A DNA stretch of 64,000 nucleotides from contig JANQFV010000017.1 of NCBI GenBank assembly GCA_028277645.1, forward strand, positions 1-64,000. Reading direction: 5' to 3'. The number at the start of each line of letters is the position of its first letter. The stretch's first letter is position 1. This document shows positions 17,581-26,200 of this stretch, piece after piece. The DNA comes from Phycisphaerae bacterium. GTDB taxonomy: Bacteria; Planctomycetota; Phycisphaerae; UBA1845; Fen-1342. The position numbers and the translations under genes were made by a program. The notes under the pieces are model-generated. The model was not told where the DNA came from. It saw only the letters and a list, made by a program, of their open reading frames with translations, and searched no databases.

Positions 17581-18789
17581 ATGCGGATTCTCGTAGCCTG
17601 CGAGTTCCCGGAAGCGGCGCTGGAGCAATTGCGCGGTCTGGCAACGGAAGTGATCTACGCGCCCAAGCTCACCACCCGCGAGCTACCGGACCTGGTCAAA
17701 GACGACATCAGCATCCTGGCCGTGCGGCACCTGCGCGTATCCGCGTCGGTGATTGCCCAAGCGACGTCATTGCAAATGATCGTCCACGCCGGACGTGGAC
17801 CGGGTGACATCGCCCTCGAAGAGGCGTCTAATGCAGGAGTTTTTGTTTGTGACTGCCCAGATCAGCACGCGACAGCGATCGCCGAACTCACGCTGGGCCT
17901 GGCGCTGGCGCTGGATCGGAGGATCGTCGACAACGCAATCGCACTCCGCGAAAGCCGCTGGGAACGCGACGAGCTGATGGACGCCAAGGGGCTGGCCGAT
18001 CGAACCCTTGGCATTCTCGGTTTCGGCGAGGTGGGGCGCCGTGTCGCCCGGCGTGCCCGGGCATTTGACATGCGCGTCATGGCCTGGGCGCCGAACACGA
18101 TACACGATCCGCTGCGTGATGCTGACGTCGAGTTCTGCAACTACCCCCGCGAGCTCGCCCGGGCCAGCGACATCGTGACGATCCATGCTCCGGACGATGC
18201 TGAGGACGAGCAGGACGTTATCGTCAACGCCGAGTTTCTCAACAACCTCGCCAAGGGCGCTTACCTCGTTCACGTCGGCAACCCCGGCGTCGTCGATCGT
18301 ACGGCGCTTGAGGCCGCGATCAAGAGTCGGCACCTGCGGGTGGCACTCGACGTGTACGCATCGGAACCGGCGACGGATTCAGCCCGCGCGCGCTTCCCCG
18401 TCGCGGACCTGCCCGACGTGATCTGCACGCAGCACATCGGTCCGCTCACGCAACAGGCCCGCCGCGCCACCGCAGCCGAGGTTGTCCGCGTGGTCCGCGC
18501 GTTCCTGGTCACTGGCAATGTTGAGAACTGTCTCAACATCTGCGAGCACAGCCCAGCGACGTGGCAACTCGTGTTGCGCGTGCGCGATCAGTTCGGCGTG
18601 ATGGCAGCCGTGCTCGATGCCATTCGTGCAGACGGCATCAACGCTCAGGAAATCAGCACGCGCGTATTCACCGGAGCGCGGGCCGCGTGGTGTACCGTCA
18701 ACCTCGACGAGCGCCCCAGCACCGATGCCCTGGACGCTATTCGCGACCTCGACAACGTGTTGCACCTGGAGCTTCGCGCCGTGGTCTGA
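17581..18789 (+). CDS. D-3-phosphoglycerate-dehydrogenase-like 2-hydroxyacid dehydrogenase with C-terminal ACT-like domain
   Basis: 402 aa from the ATG at 17581, with GGAG 9 bases upstream (a TTG 5 codons earlier is the alternative). It belongs to the NAD-dependent D-isomer 2-hydroxyacid dehydrogenases. The NAD-binding motif is LGILGFGEVGRRVARRA near residue 143, the catalytic Arg region is VHAGRGPGDI, and the Glu/His part is LDVYASEPATDS...ICTQHIGPLTQQA. The C-terminal ~80 residues (VLRVRDQFGVMAAVLDAIRADGI) resemble an ACT regulatory domain, as in serine-pathway SerA. SerA is the most likely role, but the usual HLGASTxEAQ signature is altered to HIGPLTQQARRA, so another 2-hydroxyacid substrate is possible. 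Confidence 0.8.
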   Translation: MRILVACEFPEAALEQLRGLATEVIYAPKLTTRELPDLVKDDISILAVRHLRVSASVIAQATSLQMIVHAGRGPGDIALEEASNAGVFVCDCPDQHATAIAELTLGLALALDRRIVDNAIALRESRWERDELMDAKGLADRTLGILGFGEVGRRVARRARAFDMRVMAWAPNTIHDPLRDADVEFCNYPRELARASDIVTIHAPDDAEDEQDVIVNAEFLNNLAKGAYLVHVGNPGVVDRTALEAAIKSRHLRVALDVYASEPATDSARARFPVADLPDVICTQHIGPLTQQARRATAAEVVRVVRAFLVTGNVENCLNICEHSPATWQLVLRVRDQFGVMAAVLDAIRADGINAQEISTRVFTGARAAWCTVNLDERPSTDALDAIRDLDNVLHLELRAVV

Positions 18790-18883
18790 TACGCTCCGAC
18801 CGCTGGGCGACAAAAATGACAACATTCCGGCGGATTTCGCCTCAACCGCGGGCCGTCGCATGTGTATCAGTTTGAGGAGTACG

Positions 18884-19954
18884 ATGGCAACAGCTCGGAT
18901 TGGCAACCTCGGCATTTGTTGTGTATCGATGGTGGCGGCCGCCGCTCTTTCAGCCGGCCCGGCACGCGCCGAGGATGCCGCGCTCCGTGGCCTGCAGCCC
19001 GTCGCGACCCCGACGCGACCGCTCTTCGCCGCTAAGAGCCCTGTACTGCTACGGCTGAGCCTCGTGAACACCACGGACGAACTGATCACCGTACCGCTTC
19101 GTCAGCCTTTGGAACTCTCCTCCGGCTTGGTGTTGCCCGACGAGATCGTGTTCGGCTCTACTGATGAGCCGGCGCTCACGCTCATTCGTGATGATGCCGA
19201 CCCCGTAATGATCACGCCATCGGAACTGGAGGATCTGCCGAAACCGCGTGGCGGTCGTCGACTGAGGCTGGCCCCGCACGGCACGCTCGGCGCCGAGATC
19301 GACCTTCAGGTACTACAAGCTGCGGTGCGCTATCCCGGCGCGTACCGCGTCGAATGGCGACCACTGGGTGGACGAATCGGGACTGCGGTGGCGCGCTTCC
19401 GCATCGAGGCCCGCAAGGATGCGATCGTCATCACGGACTACGGAAAGCTCACGTTCGTCCTGGAATACGACCGCGCCCCGGTGAACGTCGACAACTTCCT
19501 CGAACTGGTTCGAGACAACTTCTACACAGGACTTACGTTCCATCGCATCGTACCGGGCTTTCTCATCCAGGGTGGATGCCCGCAAGGCAACGGCTACGGC
19601 CGCCGGCCGGACGGCCGGCTCTTGCCCGCGGAGTTCTACGACGTCCCATTCGACGTTGGCACGCTGGCGATGGCGCGCAAACTCAGCGATGAGGATTCGG
19701 CGAGCTGCCAGTTTTTCATCACGCTTGCGCGCCTGCCGGACCTGGACGGCGAGTTCACCGTCATCGGCCAGGCGCGCGACCCCGAGAGCATCCGTACGCT
19801 CCACCGGCTCGCACAGGTCTCTACGGACACGCGTGATCGCCCCATGTCGCCCGTCGCCATCCGTTCGATCAATCTGCTCGACGCCGAATCGACACGCGTC
19901 CGTCAGCTACTACTGGAGCTGGACGCGGAAGACGAGAAGCACACAACGGAATGA
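18884..19954 (+). CDS. Secreted cyclophilin-type peptidyl-prolyl cis-trans isomerase
   Basis: 356 aa from the ATG at 18884, preceded by GAGGAG; upstream in-frame codons overlap the dehydrogenase and lack a leader. Residues 1-28 are a signal peptide (MVAAAALSAGPARA then E-D). Residues ~30-175 form a beta-rich domain of unknown function (LRLSLVNTTDELITVPL). The cyclophilin domain spans ~180-335: APVNVDNFLELV, active-site Arg in LTFHRIVPGFLIQGGCP, and SASCQFFITLARLPDLDGEFTVIG. This is the bacterial PpiA type, which catalyses proline isomerisation of exported proteins. It is a single gene with a 94-base leader after the dehydrogenase. Confidence 0.87.
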   Translation: MATARIGNLGICCVSMVAAAALSAGPARAEDAALRGLQPVATPTRPLFAAKSPVLLRLSLVNTTDELITVPLRQPLELSSGLVLPDEIVFGSTDEPALTLIRDDADPVMITPSELEDLPKPRGGRRLRLAPHGTLGAEIDLQVLQAAVRYPGAYRVEWRPLGGRIGTAVARFRIEARKDAIVITDYGKLTFVLEYDRAPVNVDNFLELVRDNFYTGLTFHRIVPGFLIQGGCPQGNGYGRRPDGRLLPAEFYDVPFDVGTLAMARKLSDEDSASCQFFITLARLPDLDGEFTVIGQARDPESIRTLHRLAQVSTDTRDRPMSPVAIRSINLLDAESTRVRQLLLELDAEDEKHTTE

Positions 19955-20067
19955 CGGCCTACTTGACCCCGTCGAGCCAGGCGGCACGTAGACACTCCTG
20001 ACTTCGCATTCTTCGTACCCGTGAGCCATCGCGTCCGCGATTTGGCCTTGATTTTCATCCGGACTAT

Positions 20068-20087
20068 ATGTAACCTACTGGTTACAT
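20068..20087. promoter_or_regulatory. Perfect palindrome overlapping the ArsR start codon (candidate operator)
   Basis: ATGTAACC-TACT-GGTTACAT is a perfect 8-bp inverted repeat with a 4-base spacer, and its last two bases are the first two of the ArsR ATG. A possible -10, TATATG at 20065-20070, overlaps the left arm, with TTGGCC 17 bases upstream as a weak -35. No Shine-Dalgarno precedes the ATG, so the transcript may have almost no leader. ArsR-family repressors commonly autoregulate through such palindromes; the assignment is inference. Confidence 0.6.
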
Positions 20088-20436
20088 GATTAACGCCGAC
20101 CCTTTGGACGCTGTCTTTCACGCGCTGGCCAATCGATCCCGGCGCGAGATGCTCGACATTCTGAAAGACCAGCCCGGGTGTAGCGTCAGCTACGTGTGCG
20201 AGCACTTCGCGATGAGCCGCATCGCGGTGATGAAGCATCTACGTATGCTCGAGAAGGCCGGCCTGGTGAACTCGGAAAAGATTGGGCGCATCCGCCGGCT
20301 ATATCACAACGCGGTGCCGATCCAGATGATCTACGATCGCTGGACAACCGAATACAGCGCGATCTGGGCCGCACGTCTGACACGCGTGAAATATCGCGTC
20401 GAGTCGAAGGGAGATACGGATGGCAGCAACGGATAA
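20086..20436 (+). CDS. ArsR-family winged-helix transcriptional regulator
   Basis: 116 aa. The start MINADPLDAVFHALANRSRRE is the classic opening of ArsR/SmtB-like regulators of the SRPBCC-linked branch. The recognition helix region is CSVSYVCEHFAMSRIAVMKHLRMLEKAGLV and the wing is EKIGRIRRLYHNAVP. There is no CxC metal site, so it is not an obvious metal sensor. The 3' end overlaps the following SRPBCC gene by 17 bases; such ArsR-SRPBCC pairs are common and usually co-transcribed. A perfect palindrome covers the start codon and suggests autorepression. Confidence 0.9.
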   Translation: MINADPLDAVFHALANRSRREMLDILKDQPGCSVSYVCEHFAMSRIAVMKHLRMLEKAGLVNSEKIGRIRRLYHNAVPIQMIYDRWTTEYSAIWAARLTRVKYRVESKGDTDGSNG

Positions 20437-20913
20437 GGCAGTCTTCAGGATCCACATTTACAGCACGCTCGAACAGATCTGGCGCGAAATCACGCGTACC
20501 GAAGGCCTGAATGCCGCGTTTTTCAACATGAAGATGGACGTCGATGAGTTCAAACCGGGTGGCAAGCTCCGCATGCGCACACCAGACGGCAAGTACACGG
20601 GCGTCGTCGGTGAGATTCTCGAATACGATCCGCCGCGACGGTTTGTCCACACGTTCAAGTTCACGCAGTTTGACGATCCGCCCTGCAAGATGAGACCGAC
20701 AGTGGGGTCGAGTTTACACTGACTGCGGACGAAATCCCGGTGGGCACCAAGACGGCCAAGCAGCTCGGCGGCGGCGGCAAGATGATCATCAACACGCTGA
20801 AGGCCATCGTCGAGACCGGTCGGCTGCCGATCGGCACGCGCGTGCTGTACCAGATCATCAAGCTTACCACACCGTTCACTCCCAAACGTTGCCGCAGCGA
20901 AAACTGGCAGTGA
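20420..20913 (+). pseudogene. SRPBCC (AHSA1-like) protein gene, frameshifted
   Basis: The frame from ATG 20420 (GGGAG upstream) reads an SRPBCC ligand-binding-fold start: IHIYSTLEQIWREITRTEGL, GGKLRMRTPDG, VVGEILEYDPPRRFVHTFKF. It leaves family sequence after FDDPPCK and stops at 20722 (100 aa). The +1 frame then supplies the missing second half, ETDSGVEFTLTADEIPVG through GGGKMIINTLKAIVETGRLP, to a stop at 20913. An indel, possibly with a few lost codons, near 20685-20700 explains it. Repaired, the protein would be about 165 aa, normal for the family. It overlaps arsR, whose partner it should be. A sequencing error is an alternative to true inactivation. Confidence 0.8.
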
Positions 20914-20936
20914 ACGTCTGAACCAGGAGAAGTCCG

Positions 20937-21497
20937 ATGGCGAAATTCCCCGAAGAGATGGCGGCCGCCATGATCGCCAACCTCAAGGAGAAAACAGGCA
21001 AGACATTGCCGCAATGGCTCAAACTCGCCAAAGCGTCGAAGCTCGCCAAGCACGGCGAGTTGGTGAAGTTCCTGAAGTCGGAACACGGCGTCACGCACGG
21101 CTACGCCAACCTGATCGCGCAGCAGACGCTGAGTGCCGGAAAAACGACCTCGTCCGACGACCAAGTGGATCAGCAGTACGCTGGACCGAAATCCGAGCTG
21201 CGCCCCATCTATGACAAGCTGATCACGGTGGTCGAAAAGCTTGGCGCCGACGTCGAGGTGGCCCCGAAGAAGACGTACGTAAGCCTCCGCCGCAGCAAGC
21301 AGTTCGCTCTGATTCAGCCGTCGACGAAGACACGGATCAACGTCGGGCTCTGCCTCAAGGGCACACCGTCGACGGAGCGGTTGGAGCCGTCAGGTAGCTT
21401 CAATGCGATGGTCAACCACCGCGTTCGGGTGACCAGCGCCAAAGAGATCAATCCTGAATTGATTGGCTGGCTACGACAGGCGTATGAGCAGGCCTGA
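20937..21497 (+). CDS. DUF4287 plus DUF5655 domain protein
   Basis: 186 aa; AGGAG lies 7 bases before the ATG. Residues ~1-65 (EEMAAAMIANLKEKTGKTLPQW...HGYANLIAQQ) match the DUF4287 helical domain. Residues ~85-186 (IYDKLITVVEKLGADVEVAPKK, YVSLRRSKQFALIQPSTKTRI, HRVRVTSAKEINPELIGWL) match DUF5655, which also occurs in predicted transport or nucleotide-binding contexts. No biochemical function is established for either. It is 23 bases after the broken SRPBCC gene; this trio (ArsR, SRPBCC, DUF4287) occurs together in many bacteria, so the three may be one stress-responsive unit. Confidence 0.82.
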   Translation: MAKFPEEMAAAMIANLKEKTGKTLPQWLKLAKASKLAKHGELVKFLKSEHGVTHGYANLIAQQTLSAGKTTSSDDQVDQQYAGPKSELRPIYDKLITVVEKLGADVEVAPKKTYVSLRRSKQFALIQPSTKTRINVGLCLKGTPSTERLEPSGSFNAMVNHRVRVTSAKEINPELIGWLRQAYEQA

Positions 21498-21518
21498 AGC
21501 CGGAGGCGGTGCAGCAGG

Positions 21519-21959
21519 CTAACCCCACTCGCCGACCATGTACTCGTACAGATACTGAATGGTCTTGTCCTGCTCCTCGGCAGCCGCGTCGTTCAGGTCG
21601 CCGATCGAGATCATCCCGACCAGGTGACCATCATCGACCACCGGCAGGTGGCGCAGCCGGCGACTGCGCATCACGGCCCGACACTCGTCGAGCTCCGTGT
21701 CCGGCGCACAGCACGCCACGGGCGACGTCATCACGGCGCTCACTTCGACGTCGGCCGCATCCCGCTGCTCGGCGACAATCCGGCAGAGAATGTCACGCTC
21801 GGTGAAGATACCGACGACCTTGTCTCCCCGGGTGACGACGACGGCACCAATGCGGTGCTGGTTCATGAGCCGGGCGGCGTCGAGCACTGACTTGTCGAGC
21901 TCGATCGTGTGAACCGCGTGGCCCTTTTTCGCAAGCAACGTTTGAACTGTGGCGGACAT
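21519..21959 (-). CDS. Tandem CBS-domain protein
   Basis: 146 aa from the ATG at 21959 (GAGAGG six bases upstream); the frame upstream is not family sequence. It consists only of two CBS motifs: residues ~10-65 (LDAARLMNQHRIGAVVVTRGD, VVGIFTERDILCRIV) and ~75-135 (ELDECRAVMRSRRLRHLPVVD, LVGMISIGDLNDA). Stand-alone CBS pairs bind adenosine nucleotides and sense energy status or partner with other proteins. No catalytic domain is present and no partner is evident in the neighbourhood. It is convergent with the DUF4287 gene, 21 bases apart. Confidence 0.9.
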   Translation of the reverse strand: MSATVQTLLAKKGHAVHTIELDKSVLDAARLMNQHRIGAVVVTRGDKVVGIFTERDILCRIVAEQRDAADVEVSAVMTSPVACCAPDTELDECRAVMRSRRLRHLPVVDDGHLVGMISIGDLNDAAAEEQDKTIQYLYEYMVGEWG

Positions 21960-22077
21960 GGTGACCTCTCGATCAACGTGCGTTTCCGCGGCGCAATCGC
22001 CACGCCGGACATGAGTATAGCGGGCTGACGCCGCACGGCCATTCACAAACGGGAAGCCCACCCGTACGTCCGGTTTG

Positions 22078-22581
22078 CTACCGTCGCGCGAAAGCGGAGC
22101 GCTTTCGCCGTTGCCGTCCGAACAGGTCCGGAAGAGCGATAATCAGCGTCGCGATCAGGCCGGCGCCGATGGCGCTGGCCAGCGACTGGCTGAGCACCTG
22201 AAACATCGTGAGCGCATGCTCCTGCAACCACACCTGGTGCAGCCGTACGATCAACTGCGCCGGCAGTGCCGCCATCGCGCCCAGCGTCCAGCGCACCCAC
22301 CAGACCTGCAGGTTCATCGACTCGCGCAGGTTGGTCAGCGCGATCATCGCCAGCCCTAGCGCGAACGCGTGCAGGCCGATGGGGCCCTGAGTTCCGATGT
22401 CGATCGCGAAACCTACCAGCCAGCCGGCCAACCGCGCGTCGGCGGCAGGTGCGGCCAGACCACAGATGATTGCCAGAGCCAGCAGCGGATCAATCCAGGC
22501 CGGAGCTTCAATGAGCGGCAGAAACGTGGTCTGCCCCACGAAGATCACTACGAGTGCCAGGCTGAACAATGGCCAGGACAT
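22078..22581 (-). CDS. MreD-like integral membrane protein
   Basis: 167 aa with five or six hydrophobic helices (e.g. LFSLALVVIFVGQTTFLPLI; PLLALAIICGLAAP; GLHAFALGLAMIALTNL; LASAIGAGLIATLIIALPDLF), and a basic C-terminal end. Size, helix pattern and the GWLVGFAIDIGTQGPIGLHAF segment (compare the FxxGLxxDxxxxxPLG region of MreD) suggest the rod-shape protein MreD. No mreB or mreC is near. Its ATG shares one base with the stop of the lipoprotein gene (TGATG), so it is the last gene of the secretion operon. It may serve that machine rather than cell shape; assignment is moderate. Confidence 0.6.
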   Translation of the reverse strand: MSWPLFSLALVVIFVGQTTFLPLIEAPAWIDPLLALAIICGLAAPAADARLAGWLVGFAIDIGTQGPIGLHAFALGLAMIALTNLRESMNLQVWWVRWTLGAMAALPAQLIVRLHQVWLQEHALTMFQVLSQSLASAIGAGLIATLIIALPDLFGRQRRKRSAFARR

Positions 22582-23198
22582 CAGCGCTTGTTCTCCCGTG
22601 GCGCTGCCTGCGTCGTCGGAGCCTGTTGCACCGTTGGGACATCCCAGGAATCGCGAATGCGCATGCGATGCGACATGGGCGTCCCGCGCGGACCGGTTAC
22701 GCGGAACCGGCTGCCGTGACGTGTTACTACGCCACCGTCGGCACGCGTGTAGCGATACGTTAGCTGCACTTCCTCGCCGATAAGCTCCAGATCTTCCGGC
22801 CAGCGCAGGACGAGTCCGTACGAATTCCCCATGACGGACTTGCTGACGATGCGGTAATCACGGGCGCGCGGCTCCGGGAAAGTCCAGGTGTGCAGCAGCT
22901 CGCGCTGAAATGTGCCGTCTCGCCGGGGGAGGAGGCGGCGCAATTCCACTTCAATTGTCCCCGGCACGAACTCGCCGCGACTCGTCGACGCCGAGACCAT
23001 GTACACCCGAGCACGCATACCGACCACGCGCCCTTCTTCATCAAACACCCACGGCACCGTCGGCGTGTACTGATTGATGGCGACAATGTCGTTCGCCACA
23101 CGCGGTGCGCAGCCGATGCTCCCACAGACCAATGCCGCCAGGCCGACGGCCAATAGCCCCAACGAGCGGCTCTGATTCACGACGGCTTCGGACACCAC
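22581..23198 (-). CDS. Lipoprotein encoded directly after the giant secretin
   Basis: 205 aa with a GTG start (two adjacent GTGs, GGAG upstream). A lipobox is visible: hydrophobic LLAVGLAALVCGSIG then Cys (SIG-C), predicting a lipid-anchored mature protein of ~175 aa starting CAPRVANDIV. The body is beta-rich (EFVPGTIEVELRRLLP; YGLVLRWPEDLELIGEEVQL; RHGSRFRVTGPRGTP), with a disordered Pro/Gln/Thr tail. I recognise no family. It starts 12 bases after the secretin stop and overlaps the MreD-like gene, so all three are probably co-translated. Position and lipobox make it a candidate secretin pilotin or accessory lipoprotein, by inference. Confidence 0.7.
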   Translation of the reverse strand: MVSEAVVNQSRSLGLLAVGLAALVCGSIGCAPRVANDIVAINQYTPTVPWVFDEEGRVVGMRARVYMVSASTSRGEFVPGTIEVELRRLLPRRDGTFQRELLHTWTFPEPRARDYRIVSKSVMGNSYGLVLRWPEDLELIGEEVQLTYRYTRADGGVVTRHGSRFRVTGPRGTPMSHRMRIRDSWDVPTVQQAPTTQAAPRENKR

Positions 23199-23210
23199 AC
23201 CTGCTCCGGC

Positions 23211-26200
23211 TCAGGACACGCGCCGTCGCGCCGCGGTCAGCGGAACGTCGTACGAGTTTGGATCCAGGGCATCGTGCGCTTCGTCCTGCGGGACCAGCGT
23301 TGGCCGCACCGGGCCGTACATCTCTTCGGTCGGCTCCAGCTCCTCCATCATCGCCGGCGACTGCTCTGCGGGCACCGGACGCGCTTCATAGACTTCCGCC
23401 GTAGTGTCGTACTCGTCGACAGTCAGGTCGTCCAGATGAGCCTGCAGACCCTGCATCAACGGGTTGTCGATCATCTCTTCGGGCACGAGCGACAGGTTCT
23501 CGCGCTCCGCCAGCGACAACGCGCGGTAGTCCTCGACGGTACGGATGACGTGCGGCGTCAGCACCAGCAGGAGTTCCTTCCGATCGGTGGAATCACTCTG
23601 CGATCGGAACAACGCGCCCAGACCTGGAATGTCACCGAGAATCGGAACCTTGGTTTCGCGATTCTGTGTGCGTGAGGTAATCAAACCACCGAGCACGACG
23701 GTCTCGTTATCGCGCACCATGATGTTGGTCTCGGCCTCACGCGTGAAGAAGATCGGCGAGCTGACACCCGGCGCAACGTCGATCGTCGAATCGGTCAGGT
23801 CGGACACTTCCTGCTTGATCTCCATGCTGACGAAGCCGTCCGGATTGATCCGCGGCGTGACCTCCAGCACGATGCCAACGTTTCGACGGGCAACACTGGT
23901 GCTGATCTGGCCGGTGGACGACGTCTGCGTGCCGGTCACGTACGGCACGTCGTCGGCCACGTCGATCTTCGCCGGCTTGTTGTCCATCGCCACAATCTGC
24001 GGCCGACTGAGCACTTTCAGGCTGCCCTCGCTCTGAAGCGTGCGGAACAGGAAATTGAAGTCGGCGCCGGTGATCGTGAACGTGAAGCCGCCCAGACCAC
24101 TGCCGGCTGCACCGAGATCCGTTCCGCCGACGTAGTCGAATGTCGTCGTGTCGGTCGGCCCGGCCTTGGTGTATTGCAAATCCTGGAACGCGAACTCCAC
24201 GCCCAGATCGAGGTCGTTTTCCAGCGTGACCTCGACAATAAGCACCTGGATCATCACCTGCGGCGGCGGCTGATCGAGCTCGTCCACTACCCGCATCACC
24301 GTGTTCTTGAAACGCGGATCAACGCCGACAATGACGCGATTCGCGTCCTCGTTGGCGATCGCGGTCACCGACCGTTCTTTCAGCACAGCCTGCGAGATCT
24401 CCTCGCCGATATCTTCCAGTCGCTGCTGTTCGGCCTCGCTGAACTCCCGGATCGAATCTGCCAGAGCTATGGCCGGCAGGTTCCGCGGCGAGTACACGAT
24501 CGTGTCAATATCCTCGATTGGAATCGTATCGAGCTCGAGCACGATCTCCTCGACGAGATCGAGATATCCGCTCGTGCCCGCCGCGATCACCGAGTTCGTG
24601 CGCACGTCAACAGTGAATGCGATCTCTTCACGTCCGCCCTGCCCCTCGACGGCAAGCATCCGCTCGGATTCGTTTCCGCCGGTGCCCGCAACGGTGTCGC
24701 GCTCGAATAGATCACGGAGCGTCTCGGCCATGTTCTCCGCGTCGGCGTTGACCAGGCGGAACACCTTGATCTTGGCAGCATCCGGCGGCACATCAATCGT
24801 GCTCACCAGCGACTCCATCAGCCGCATGCTCTCCGTGGGAGCCGTGACAAACAGCGAGTTCGTGCGCACATCCGCCAGCACGCGAATGTCTTTGCGCATC
24901 GCACGCAGCGTCTCGACGTCGTCCTGCCAGATTAACATCACCTGCGCCGCGACGTCGTCGCTCGAGCCACCACCGCCGCCGCCCGTACCACCAACGGTGC
25001 CGCTCTCGCCCTCGAGAATGCGGGTGAGCAACTCGCCGGCAACCTCCGCATCGGCCTGTTCCAGCTTGAAGATCCGCATGACCGCGTGGCCGGCGGCCTC
25101 GACGCCGTCAAGCTGGCGGACGAAGTCCTCGATGCTGCTCACGATCGGCGGCGGGCCGAAAGCGATTACCGAGTTGGTCGTCGGGTCATGCGTGACTGTG
25201 AGATCGACCTGACCCTGCTGGCCGTCGAACTGGAAGATTTCCTCGGCTTGCTGGGCAACCTCTTCCGCGTCGCCGCGCTGCAGCGGAATGATGCGGGTCA
25301 TGCGACCGACCTCGGTCGGCCGGTCCATGATCTCGACCCAACGCTTCAGCATGCGCATGTCTTCACGCGCCGCCGCAATCAGCAGTGTGTCAGAGACCGG
25401 GTCGGCCGACACCACCACCTCAGTGCCGCTGAGCGCCGAGTCACTCTGCTTAAGTGCCTTCTCGACCATATCCTCGAGAATGGCCGCGATATTCGCCGCC
25501 GAGTTGAGCTTGACCTTGATGGCCTCGAACACGACGGTTCCGTCGAACTCCTGGTCCAGCTCGGTGATCAGAGTTTCGGCTTCGTCCAGATAGTCGCGCG
25601 TGCCGGTCATCAGCAGCGAGTTGCTGCGGACGTCCGCCAGGACCGTCAACGTGTCGTTCAGATCCTCGTTCGTGTCCTGCTCGGCCTCTTCCTTGGCCTG
25701 GAACATCTCTTCGAGCAGGCCCTGGATCTTGACGGCGTCGGCATAGCGCAACGGCCGGTAGCGCATGTCCACCACGCTGTACTTCTTCTCCGGCACGTCC
25801 AGCTCGGCCACGAGATCCTCGATCATCTCGTAGACCTCCGGCTGGGCGAAGACGACCAGTGAGTTCGAGCGCTCCTCGGGCTGAATCACAGCGCTGTCGC
25901 GGGCCTCGTTGTCGTTGGCGCCCAGCGCTTCGGCCCGCGCGTCGAGCAACTCTTCAAGTTTCTCGGCGAACTGGCCGGACTGGAGCACCTTCAACGGTCC
26001 GAGGACGTATGCCCGCAGCCCCAGCTCCATCGTGGGCCGGTCCAGCTCGCTGATGAGACCGCCCGCGAGGACGACCGCATCGACGCGGCCGATCACCACG
26101 ACCGTGTTGCTGCGCACGTCGTGCTGCACGACCACCGGATACGGCAGACCGGCGGCCGCCATACCGGGCGGCACCGGCGGCATGCGTCCCTTCTCGAGCC

